From: DASQFQ01 sp038238015
Lineage (GTDB): Bacteria > Actinomycetota > Thermoleophilia > Solirubrobacterales > Solirubrobacteraceae
Direction: 5' to 3'
Assembly (NCBI GenBank): GCA_038238015.1
Contig: JBBRYA010000001.1
Span: 62,001-126,000, forward strand
Length of the DNA: 64,000 nt
This document shows, one piece after another, positions 25,954-32,883 of the stretch. The notes under the pieces are model-generated. The model worked only from the letters and a program-made list of their open reading frames with translations. It had not been told where the DNA came from and made no database searches. Within the stretch, counting starts at the first letter, position 1; each line of letters begins with the position of its first letter. Made by a program: the position numbers and the translations under genes.

Positions 25954-26489
25954 CACGCCGCCGCCCGGATCGGCTCGGGCATCGTGATCCTGATCGGCGG
26001 CAGACGCGACTCTCGACCCGCGGTCAGCTCAAGCTCGGCGAGGTCCACACCCAACTCCTCCGCGACCCTCGCGAGCGACTTCGCGATCGACTCGACATCG
26101 CGCAGCACGCGCCACTCCGGAGCATCTGGCACCAGCCCCGCCCGCGCGAGCAGATCCACCAGCCCCGCGGCGACCGTCGCCCTCGCGCGCGCCGCGCCGA
26201 CCGCCGCCGACGACGGAGACGCGAGCCGCCCGAGCCTCGCCAGATCGTCGATGACCTCCCGATGAATCGCGACGACCTCCGCCAGCAGCTCGGTCGGGTC
26301 CAGGTCGTCGAGGTTAACGATGTTCAGTGCCTGCTCCGACGCGCGCCGGGCGCTCGCGACGATGCGCCGCACTTGGCGCTCGCTCAGCCCCTCGCGCCCG
26401 CGTATCGCGTCGACCGGCTCGCCGCGATCGTGGGCGGCGAGGATTCGGGCGTCACGGGCTCGGCGGTCAGGCGAGGACACTCCTGACAC
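25953..26489 (-). CDS. Helix-turn-helix protein of the element, 178 aa
   Basis: The 178-residue protein has an N-terminal helix-turn-helix (RILAAHDRGEPVDAIRGREGLSERQVRRIVASARR, about residues 15-50). A long helical body with an Asp/Leu-rich segment (NLDDLDPTELLAEVVAIHREVIDDLARLG) follows. Phage small terminase subunits and other DNA-recognition proteins have this layout, but no family match can be claimed. It is the first gene of the minus-strand run leading to the recombinases and could regulate it. Start GTG 26489; GTG 26480 is possible. Confidence 0.6.
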   Translation of the reverse strand: MSGVSSPDRRARDARILAAHDRGEPVDAIRGREGLSERQVRRIVASARRASEQALNIVNLDDLDPTELLAEVVAIHREVIDDLARLGRLASPSSAAVGAARARATVAAGLVDLLARAGLVPDAPEWRVLRDVESIAKSLARVAEELGVDLAELELTAGRESRLPPIRITMPEPIRAAA

Positions 26490-26976
26490 TTTGAGGCCAC
26501 TGCCGCCCCGATACCTTGCGCCCCCCCGGAAGCCTTCAGTAGAGCCAACCCGTCCGGCAGCGTACTCACCGGTTCGTGTCCGAGGACGGCAGTAGCGCGG
26601 CCGGTCATCGACCCGTAACGGGGATTCTCTCGGCCGATCCGCGGCACCCCCCGACCCGTCCCCCGATCAGCTCCTTCACTCTCCCGCCCTGAAGGTGTTG
26701 ATGATGATGTCGGGGGGGTCCGAGGGGGGTGCTGGCGCCCGCAGCCGGAGCCGCGCCCAGCCGCACCGACGGCAGCCACCCCGCTCGTGCGCGGCTTCGG
26801 CGAGGACGTACCGCGACCCCCCCGGCGGCCGATCCCGCCACCCGCCTCCGAGCGCAAGTCGTGGTGACGCTCATGCGCTAGCACATTCGAGCCCCGTTTG
26901 CGGGGTGCCGGGGAGCCAAATTTTTCCTTTCCGCAGCCGCGCACAGCGGTTGTTGCGGCCGTCAGCCTACGGCCGA
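26490..26976. other. Element region without a convincing gene (487 bp)
   Basis: This region holds G- and C-runs (seven C near 26521, seven G near 26711), scattered short open frames on both strands with poor codon pattern, and a hairpin at 26892-26905. One minus-strand frame starting with MTGRATAVLGHEPVS (about 26610) is conceivable but weak. The promoter of the minus-strand gene run should be here; an origin, regulatory RNA or att-accessory sites are possible. Confidence 0.35.
26892..26905. terminator. Short hairpin CCCCG-TTTG-CGGGG
   Basis: A 5-bp perfect stem with a 4-base loop. Five T residues lie about 15 bases further on (26921-26925), too far for a classical intrinsic terminator. Confidence 0.3.
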
Positions 26977-27141
26977 ATGAGACATCCACGAGAAGATTCA
27001 CATGGATTCAACCAGCGCCTCCGCGAGCGCGCCGAGCGCTCCCAGCAGCAGTACGACCGACGCTGGGACTTCGTCTTCCGAAGCCTGACGTGCGCTGCGG
27101 CTGTGGTCGGGGCCGCCGAAGCCGCCCTGGGCTACCTCTAA
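26977..27141 (+). CDS. Possible small protein, 54 aa
   Basis: A 54-codon frame. From FNQRLRERAERSQQQYDRRWDFVFRS onward the third codon positions are almost all G or C, as in real genes here, and the protein ends in a hydrophobic helix (LTCAAAVVGAAEAALGYL). The first nine codons are less convincing. No family recognised; it could be a small membrane protein of the element. Confidence 0.4.
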   Translation: MRHPREDSHGFNQRLRERAERSQQQYDRRWDFVFRSLTCAAAVVGAAEAALGYL

Positions 27142-27145
27142 GTGC

Positions 27146-27442
27146 CTAGCTGCGGCCACGCTCGCGGATACGTTCAGCCTGCTCCCGCAGCGCGTCAGCG
27201 TTCCGCGATGCCTTGGCGGCCCGGCGTCCGCCCTTGAAGATCATCCTCCCGCTCGGCGTCACCACTCGCGCAGCCCGGTCCTCGAACCGAGCCGCTTGGC
27301 GATCAAGGTTCTGGACGGTCTTGGCGTCACGCTTGCTCAGTGACTGATCGCGGGGATCAGCAGCATGGCGTCCGGGCTGCCCGGTCTTCGTCAGCGACCA
27401 GTCGCCGCCGTTGAACTCCTTGAAGCGCTGTATGAGTCCCAT
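27146..27442 (-). CDS. Small basic protein of the element, 98 aa
   Basis: A 98-residue, strongly basic protein (GLIQRFKEFNGGDWSLTKTG at the start; many Arg, Lys and Asp after), probably helical. No family recognised. ATG 27442 is preceded by TAACCT with an 8-base gap, the same leaderless-type arrangement seen before host genes. It lies closest to attR and is transcribed separately from the main minus-strand run. Confidence 0.5.
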   Translation of the reverse strand: MGLIQRFKEFNGGDWSLTKTGQPGRHAADPRDQSLSKRDAKTVQNLDRQAARFEDRAARVVTPSGRMIFKGGRRAAKASRNADALREQAERIRERGRS

Positions 27443-27906
27443 AGCGACGAAGGTTACGCAACGTAGGGCGGCCACTCCCTACGGTCCTCGTCACTCGGGC
27501 GCGCTGCCCGTCGTGTTCGATCCGGTCCGCCGACACCCGGTCCACGCCAGCCACCCTCGCGCCACACGGGCGCCCGCAGCTTCCTGGCGGTTCGCGCACG
27601 TCGCCACGTGCGCTCTTGACCCCACGGAAGCGGGGTCACGGTGCCTTGCCTGTCTCAGCGCAGCCGTTCTGCGCGTTAGGCGGCTCCCCTCGGCCTGCCT
27701 CTTGCGTTGACGCCCCTGGCGGGAGCGGGCTGTAGGTCGCCGACCGTCACCGGCTAGCCTTCGAGCCCTCCTCTCGCCGTTCGAGTGGTCGTTGTGGACG
27801 CCACGAAGGCGGGCAACGCGAGCCCCCCCACGGCCGCCATCTAGCGGCCCTCCGGCACGAAGAACGCGGGCAGCGATACGCCACCCTGAGCGAAATCCGC
27901 GGAACG
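27443..27906. other. Right end of the element without a convincing gene (464 bp)
   Basis: No open frame here has a persuasive codon pattern in the integrated state. A perfect 7-bp inverted repeat, TGACCCC (27617-27623) and GGGGTCA (27632-27638), may bind a recombination or control factor. The last 66 bases (27841-27906, minus strand) would become the 3' end of the serine recombinase gene in the circular element. Confidence 0.45.
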
Positions 27907-27920
27907 CTGGGAGCCCTGGC
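27898..27920. other. attR: right attachment site
   Basis: Element arm CGCGGAACG is followed by core CTGG (27907-27910) and host sequence GAGCCCTGGC. Host coding resumes with Glu-Pro-Trp-His, exactly continuing the left fragment. Confidence 0.82.
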
Positions 27921-28417
27921 ACTACGGCTACACCCTCAACGCGCATTCGAGCCCGCCCGCCACGGGTGACGGTGAGAGCGCGCTGCCGGACTTCGTCCCC
28001 GACGCCTACGCGCGCCCGCTCGCGCGCGCCGCGCAGCGCTTCAATGTCTCGGCGACCCTGCTGGCGGCGCAGCTCTACGCGGAGAGCAACTTCAACCCGT
28101 TCGTCACCAGCCCGGCGGGCGCCCAGGGGATCGCGCAGTTCATGCCGGGCACCGCCGCCGCGCTCGGCCTGCGCGACCCCTTCGACGCCGAGCAGGCGAT
28201 CGACGCCCAGGCGCACCTGATGCGCGACCTGCTGCGGCGCTTCTCCGCCGTCCCACTCGCGCTCGCGGCCTACAACGCCGGCGAGGCCGCGGTCGCCGCC
28301 TGCGCGTGCGTCCCCTACACCGGCGAGACCCGCGGCTACGTCGCGCGCATCCTCGGGCTCATGGGCGGGGCGGGGGACGCGAGCGGCGGCGGGCTGGAGG
28401 TGCGGTTGGTGGAGTGA
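27908..28417 (+). pseudogene. TadG/VanY/transglycosylase gene, right fragment
   Basis: This is the separated 3' part. It starts W-EPWHYGY, the catalytic Glu and zinc His of the VanY domain, then a linker. A lytic transglycosylase (SLT/goose-lysozyme-like) domain follows: ATLLAAQLYAESNFNP with catalytic Glu, GAQGIAQFMPGTA and VPLALAAYNAGEAAV. Joined to the left half it gives a 431-residue protein with pilus-type anchor, carboxypeptidase and transglycosylase. An in-frame stop at 27887-27889 prevents read-through from the element and no good start precedes the motif, so the fragment is probably silent. Confidence 0.88.
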
Positions 28418-28470
28418 GGCGGCCCAAGTGAAGCGGATGGACATCGCGGTGGCCACCGCACTGACAGGAC

Positions 28471-28794
28471 CTAGTCTGGGCGTGGTTTCGGTCCGGTCTG
28501 CCGTCTCACCCGCAGCACATCACTCTCCGCGCTTCGAATCTCGAGCACGCGACCGGGCAGCACGAGCTTGTTGCCGTCCTGCAGCGCCCAGCGGCCGGGC
28601 CGGCTCTCCGGCGCATCGGCCGGCCCGGGGACGGTGCCGACGCAGGAGCCGTCCGTGCGCAGCTCGAGCGCCTCTCGCCCGCGCGAGCGCGGGAACTCGT
28701 ACCCCGAGGATGCCGAGCGGAAGACCAGCTCGTCGTCGGTGTCCTCCTCATGGGAATGCAGCCAGCGCCCCTCCAGGCGCTCGGGGTCGATCAC
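28471..28794 (-). CDS. Small conserved-looking beta protein, 107 aa
   Basis: A 107-residue protein with a beta-rich, lipocalin-like pattern: LEGRWLHSHEEDTDDELVFR, then YEFPRSRGREALEL, GRWALQDGNKLVLPG and VLEIRSAESDVLRVRR. No enzyme motif is present and the function is unknown. GTG 28794 overlaps the stop of the metalloprotease gene (GTGA), so the two are probably co-transcribed and may act together. Confidence 0.68.
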   Translation of the reverse strand: MIDPERLEGRWLHSHEEDTDDELVFRSASSGYEFPRSRGREALELRTDGSCVGTVPGPADAPESRPGRWALQDGNKLVLPGRVLEIRSAESDVLRVRRQTGPKPRPD

Positions 28795-29714
28795 GGACTC
28801 ACTCCCGCGAGCTTCTTCCGCGGGCCGGCGAGCGTGGCGTTGATGCGCGCCGCCTGCCCCTGGGTGAACAGGAACATGGCGGCGTCGTCGACGTAGTCCA
28901 TGTAGTTCATGAACATGTCTCCGCTCGGGCCGTTGTCGCAGGAGACGTGGGGAAAGCTCGGCTTGCCGTAGTTGGGCATCTGCGCCTTTGGCGTGTCGGA
29001 AACCTCGTCGGAGCCCGAGCAGTCGGTCTTGTCCCCCCAGATGTGGCGCAGGTTCAGCCAGTGGCCGACCTCGTGGGTTGCGGTGCGCCCGAGGTCGAAC
29101 GGTGCGGCGGCGGCGCCGTTGGTGCCGAACGCCGTGTAGAGGATCACCACGCCGTCGGTCTTGGCCGGCCCTCCTGGGAACTGCGCGTAGCCGAGCAGCC
29201 CGCCGCCGAGGTTGCAGACCCAGACGTTCAGGTACTGGTCGGCCGGCCACGCGGGCGCGCCGCCGCCCGCCTTGGTCTTCACCGTGTCGCCGGTCCCGAA
29301 GGAGTCACGTGTGGTCTGCGTCCGGGTGATGCCGTTCGTGGGCTTGCCCTTCGGATCCTTGCTCGCCAGCTGGAACTCGAGGTTCGGATCGGCGGCGAGG
29401 CCCTTCCACACGTCGGGAACCTTGCTGCGGTCCGGGTTGGTGCCCCGGTAGTCGCGGTTGAGCACGTCGATCTGGCTCTTGACCTGAGCGTCGGAGATGT
29501 TCTCGGCGTCGGTCTTGTAGACGACGTGGACGACGACCGAGATCGTCACGAGCGTGCGCCACACCGCCTCCGCCCGGCCCGTCTCGATGGCGCGGCGGGT
29601 CTCCTCCTCGATCCGCTGATGGCGCTCGCGGAGCTTCGGATGCTGCTCGTAGAGGCGCTCGTTCGCCTGGACGGCACCGCACTGGCGACGGTCGGGCGGG
29701 CCGGCTGGGCTCAT
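28791..29714 (-). CDS. Pappalysin/cytophagalysin-like (M43) zinc metalloprotease
   Basis: The 307-residue protein has the extended zinc motif HEVGHWLNLRHIWG (near residue 218), matching the M43 HExxHxxGxxH-type consensus, and a Met-turn (MFMNYMDY) further on. Cys pairs around DCSGSDEVSD and VSCDNG are typical of the fold. No clear signal peptide is visible at the N-terminus (MSPAGPPDRRQCGAVQ), odd for a family that is normally secreted. It is coupled to the 107-residue protein downstream. Confidence 0.85.
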   Translation of the reverse strand: MSPAGPPDRRQCGAVQANERLYEQHPKLRERHQRIEEETRRAIETGRAEAVWRTLVTISVVVHVVYKTDAENISDAQVKSQIDVLNRDYRGTNPDRSKVPDVWKGLAADPNLEFQLASKDPKGKPTNGITRTQTTRDSFGTGDTVKTKAGGGAPAWPADQYLNVWVCNLGGGLLGYAQFPGGPAKTDGVVILYTAFGTNGAAAAPFDLGRTATHEVGHWLNLRHIWGDKTDCSGSDEVSDTPKAQMPNYGKPSFPHVSCDNGPSGDMFMNYMDYVDDAAMFLFTQGQAARINATLAGPRKKLAGVSP

Positions 29715-29723
29715 GGATAGGCG

Positions 29724-29767
29724 TCTCCCCGCCGGGGGGCCGCGGTACTCCAGCCCCGGCGGGGAGA
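29724..29767. terminator. 14-bp perfect inverted repeat
   Basis: TCTCCCCGCCGGGG (29724-29737) pairs exactly with CCCCGGCGGGGAGA (29754-29767) around a 16-base loop. There is no T-run on either side. It lies between the stop of the secreted-protein gene and the start of the metalloprotease gene, both on the minus strand. It could end the first transcript or fold in the leader of the second. Confidence 0.55.
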
Positions 29768-29798
29768 TCCCCCGGCTACGTTGCGCCCGGGCCCGGGC

Positions 29799-30368
29799 TC
29801 ACTTGGTCGTCTTGGTCTTGGACTTGCTCTTGGCCCTCGCGGCCTTGGGGCAGCCGTGTGGCTTGCCGAGGTCGATCGGGCCGCCGACCTTGTCGTTCTT
29901 GCCGGCGACGACCAGCGAGACGCGCATCATGATGTGACCGGTCTTGTCGCGCGTGCAGGGAGAGTCCACGCCGTCGAACGCCCCGCGCACGAAGCGCCCG
30001 ATCCCGGTGTAGGTGCCCGAGCAGTGGAAGCCCTGGCCCGGGAGGTCACCCTCGCACTCGCCGAAGCGATCGTCGCCGCGCAGCGCTCCGCCCTCGCCGG
30101 GCGAGTCGAAGACGTCGGCGGAGACGTCGAAGCCCGCGGTCGGCTGGCTGGTCGTCAGGGCAAAGCCGGTGATCGCATTGCGGCACGAGAACTCGTACGC
30201 GGCGCCGGTGTCGCGCTCTGCGTCCGGCGGGACCGCGGTGATCTTGCCGTAACAGAACTGATCGTCGGCTCGCGCGGCCGAGGCCAGCGCGAGCGTGAGT
30301 GCGAGCGCGGCGAGTACGAGCGCGATGACCCGGACCTCGCGCGCGCCGCCCAGAAGGGCCCTGTGCAT
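29799..30368 (-). CDS. Secreted protein of unknown function, 189 aa
   Basis: The 189-residue protein has a signal peptide (VIALVLAALALTLALASAARA). The mature domain has six Cys (FCYGK, FSCRN, GECEG, FHCSG, SPCTR, HGCPK), suggesting disulfides and extracellular location. The end is a Lys/Ser/Thr-rich tail (KSKSKTKTTK). No family recognised. The upstream GAGGAAGC before ATG 30368 supports the start. It lies upstream of the metalloprotease on the same strand. Confidence 0.7.
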   Translation of the reverse strand: MHRALLGGAREVRVIALVLAALALTLALASAARADDQFCYGKITAVPPDAERDTGAAYEFSCRNAITGFALTTSQPTAGFDVSADVFDSPGEGGALRGDDRFGECEGDLPGQGFHCSGTYTGIGRFVRGAFDGVDSPCTRDKTGHIMMRVSLVVAGKNDKVGGPIDLGKPHGCPKAARAKSKSKTKTTK

Positions 30369-30446
30369 GCTTCCTCCATCGGTTGAATGGGACCGCCGTC
30401 CCTGGGCGGGCCGGGGCGATCCTCGCCGAGCGCCGAGCGCGAGTCG

Positions 30447-31886
30447 TTACGGACTCGTGTCTGACTTGGGAACGTCCTGTGACCGGAGCACGTCACGGCC
30501 GAAGGCCTTCACACCGTGCTGCCCGGCCGCCCCAGGCGGTTTGACCCCGAAGGACCCGGCGATCGTGCGCAGGAGGCTGAGATGGTCGTAGCCCTTGTCG
30601 CTGACGACCGCCTTGCGGGCGAATGAGGAGACCACCACCGCGCCGACCGCGCGCGGCTCGGTGGCCGGAGGGTCCGCCGCCGTGAGGTTGCCGCCGTCGA
30701 AGAGCACGACGAGCAGCCCCCCGTCGGCGAACGCCTTGGAGCCCGTGATCTTCGGGATCCACTCGCGCGCCCACGCGTCGGCGCGTTCGAGGCCGGTCGG
30801 CTCCAGCCCGGCGCAGTCGTCGGCTTCGCGCCCGTCGTGGCAGCTGTCGGGCACGACGTAGGCGAACGCCGGCGCCGAGTCGGTGGTCGAGAAATCGTCG
30901 GCCAGCGGGTCCAGCGTGGCCTCCGAGCTCGCGCAGTCCGGCAGCCCCATGAACGCGAAGGGGTTGCGGGCGGGTGCGTAACCGGGAGCCCCCTGGGTCG
31001 CGCACGGCGACGGCATCGCCTGCACGTAGGCCTTCCACGAGCGCGCGCCGTCGGCCAGCGCCGTCGGCAGGCTCTTGGCTCCGTCCTTCAGCCGGCAGGC
31101 CTCGTCCGCCGGATCGGGGCAGTCCTTGCGCGCGGCGTCCGTCGGCTTCGCGCCGGCCAGCAGCGAGAGCCCGTTGGCGAGCGACCCGGTGGTCGTCGCG
31201 CGATAGCCGCGCAGGAGCGCTCCCTGCGCAGGCAGGTCGTGCGCGAGGAACTTCGCGGGTGATTCGGGCGCGAACGCCGACCGGTCGTGGCCCGTGAACG
31301 AGACGACGACCACGTGCTTGGCGGGCGGACCTTCGGGGGCGGGGGTGGCCGCCGGCGCCGGGTTCTGACCGCCCGTGCTCCCTGAGCTCGGGGCGGGCGC
31401 CGGGGCGGGCGTCGAGGGCGCTGGGTCGGCGGCCGCGGCGGCGCTCGGCGGCGAGGCGGGGCCTGCCGCGGGGGCCGGAGCTGTACTCGCCGCGGCGGGC
31501 GGCGCGGCCGCCGTGGCTCTGTCGTCCGGCAGGCCGGAGGCGCTCGGCGGCGCCGGCGTAGCCGACGGCGTCGTGGCCGGCGCCGGTGCCGGTGAGCGCG
31601 TCAGCGCGAAGATCGGCGCCGGCGTGGCTGCGGCTCCGGCGCCTGGTCCGGCCGCCGCGCCGGCCAGGGTGCCCACGCCGAGTGTGACGAGGATCAGCGC
31701 CGCGGCCGTGCGGGGCCGCGGTCGTGGCGCCCGGCCGGGGAGCGCGGGTGGGGCAAGCGACACCATCTCGGCCGGTGCGGCCGGCTCCAGGGGCCGCGGC
31801 GCCACGCGGACCCCGCAGCCGAGGCAGTACCGCTGGTCGCCGGCGAGCGCGCTCGCGCACGACGGACAGGTGCTCAGCTCGGGCAT
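30447..31886 (-). CDS. Membrane-anchored phosphoesterase-like protein with N-terminal zinc ribbon
   Basis: This 479-residue protein starts with a cytoplasmic zinc ribbon (CPSC...YCLGC, residues 8-25). A basic segment, one membrane helix (TAAALILVTLGVGTLAGAAA) and about 100 residues of Ala/Pro-rich linker follow. The outer domain (about 190-470) looks like the alkaline-phosphatase-fold phosphoesterase family (PF04185-like, phospholipase C/acid phosphatase): HVVVVSFTGHD, SLLAGAKPTD, VLFDGGN and a late YDHLSLLRTIAGSFG. Several expected metal ligands are not obvious, so catalysis is uncertain. It diverges from pstS2 with a weak PHO-like repeat between, which hints at phosphate scavenging. Confidence 0.62.
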   Translation of the reverse strand: MPELSTCPSCASALAGDQRYCLGCGVRVAPRPLEPAAPAEMVSLAPPALPGRAPRPRPRTAAALILVTLGVGTLAGAAAGPGAGAAATPAPIFALTRSPAPAPATTPSATPAPPSASGLPDDRATAAAPPAAASTAPAPAAGPASPPSAAAAADPAPSTPAPAPAPSSGSTGGQNPAPAATPAPEGPPAKHVVVVSFTGHDRSAFAPESPAKFLAHDLPAQGALLRGYRATTTGSLANGLSLLAGAKPTDAARKDCPDPADEACRLKDGAKSLPTALADGARSWKAYVQAMPSPCATQGAPGYAPARNPFAFMGLPDCASSEATLDPLADDFSTTDSAPAFAYVVPDSCHDGREADDCAGLEPTGLERADAWAREWIPKITGSKAFADGGLLVVLFDGGNLTAADPPATEPRAVGAVVVSSFARKAVVSDKGYDHLSLLRTIAGSFGVKPPGAAGQHGVKAFGRDVLRSQDVPKSDTSP

Positions 31887-31913
31887 TCCCCCGATCCTCG
31901 CGCGTTCAGCCCG

Positions 31914-31957
31914 GTTCTGGATGACGGCTTCTCCAGTTCTTCACCGGTCGCGGTCCG
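31914..31957 (+). promoter_or_regulatory. Weak PHO-box-like repeat before the second pst operon
   Basis: In an 11-base register the units are GTTCTGGATGA, CGGCTTCTCCA, GTTCTTCACCG and GTCGCGGTCCG. Units 1 and 3 keep GTTC; the others are poor. Its position, 76 bases before pstS2, is right, but the match is far weaker than at 12201 or 12594. Confidence 0.3.
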
Positions 31958-32032
31958 CGGCACTGGAGACTGCCGCTGCTTGCCGGCAGGGGTCAACCAC
32001 CGGCGCTGAAAATCGAAAGGAGCTTCATCCAC

Positions 32033-32869
32033 ATGCGTACCCGCATGGGGATGGCGTGCGCCCTGTCGGGACTCGCCATCGCCCTCGTACCCACCGCTGC
32101 CTCGGCGCGGCCGGCCGCCTCGGCGGCGTCCAAGTCGGTGATCACGCTGAGCGGGTCCACCTCGGTGGCGCCGCTCGCCGTCAAGCTCATCAAGACCTAC
32201 CTGAGGAAGAACTCGGGCAAGGTCGGCTTCAAGCTCGCCCAGGGCGGCTCGGACATCGGCGTCGCGGACGTGGCCGCCGGCCGCGTCTCGATCGGCGACT
32301 CATCGCGCGACGCCAAGCCGTCGGATCCCGGCGGCCTCGTGTTCCACAAGATCGCGCGTGACGCGATCTGCCTCGCGACGAACCCCGCCAACAAGGTCGG
32401 CAACCTGTCGCAGGGCCAGGTGCAGGACATCTTCTCGGGCAAGATCCGCGACTGGGGCCAGGTGCCCGGGGCGACCGTGGGCGGCCCGATCGACCTGGTC
32501 GTCCGCACCCCGGCCTCTGGCACCCAGGACGCGTTCCAGAAGCTCTTCCTCAGCTCGGCCAAGGTGTTCTCCAGCGCCGCCGCCAAGGCGTCCAACGGGC
32601 TCGTGGCCGCGTCGGTGAAGACCGACAAGCAGGCGGTCGGCTACCTGTCCTACGCGTTCACGAGTGGCCTGAACGACACCGCGTACCAGGGCGTGGCGTG
32701 CAACCTGCGCACCGCCAAGGCCGGCCAGTACCCCGGCTCGCGCAACTTCTGGATGGTCACGCGCGGAGCCGTCTCCCGCCGCTCGGCCGTCGGCAAGTTC
32801 ATCGGCTGGGTCCAGAACAACGCGCAGGCCCAGAAGATCATCAGCACGGAGTGGGTCCCGCTCAGGTAG
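32033..32869 (+). CDS. pstS: Phosphate-binding protein PstS, second copy
   Basis: The 278-residue protein has a Sec-type signal peptide (MACALSGLAIALVPTAASA) but no lipobox Cys. PstS features are present: ITLSGSTSVAPLA, FKLAQGGSDIGVADVAAGRVSIGDSSR, and RTPASGTQDAFQKLF. AAAGGAG precedes ATG 32033. It resembles the shorter phosphate-binding proteins found with SphX-like or second Pst systems. How it stays at the surface of a monoderm without a lipid anchor is unclear; a small lipoprotein is encoded four genes later. Confidence 0.9.
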   Translation: MRTRMGMACALSGLAIALVPTAASARPAASAASKSVITLSGSTSVAPLAVKLIKTYLRKNSGKVGFKLAQGGSDIGVADVAAGRVSIGDSSRDAKPSDPGGLVFHKIARDAICLATNPANKVGNLSQGQVQDIFSGKIRDWGQVPGATVGGPIDLVVRTPASGTQDAFQKLFLSSAKVFSSAAAKASNGLVAASVKTDKQAVGYLSYAFTSGLNDTAYQGVACNLRTAKAGQYPGSRNFWMVTRGAVSRRSAVGKFIGWVQNNAQAQKIISTEWVPLR

Positions 32870-32883
32870 CGGACGCCGCACGG

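Larger units (their letters stand above)
20841..27910. mobile_element. Integrative element, about 7.07 kb, inserted in the TadG/VanY gene
   Basis: The element is bounded by CTGG at 20841-20844 and CTGG at 27907-27910. Joining the flanks on one CTGG restores an open frame from TadG/VanY into EPWHY and a transglycosylase domain. The inner ends are perfect inverted repeats: CGTTCCGCG (20845-20853) and CGCGGAACG (27898-27906). Cargo: serine recombinase, tyrosine recombinase, seven small minus-strand genes of unknown function, one short plus-strand ORF and one more minus-strand gene. No replication, conjugation, capsid or resistance gene is recognised, so it may be a satellite or mobilisable island. 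Confidence 0.9.

Noticed and set aside
26605..26874. Minus-strand 89-codon frame
   Set aside because: Arg/Gly/His-rich, no ribosome site, no motif, poor codon bias.
26384..27001. Minus-strand frame of about 205 codons in the element
   Set aside because: It overlaps the HTH gene in another frame and its codon third positions are not biased; only a weak case could be made for its middle part.
27491..28456. Minus-strand open frame across attR
   Set aside because: It spans the element boundary and the transglycosylase coding region, and its product is Arg/Gly-rich without motif.
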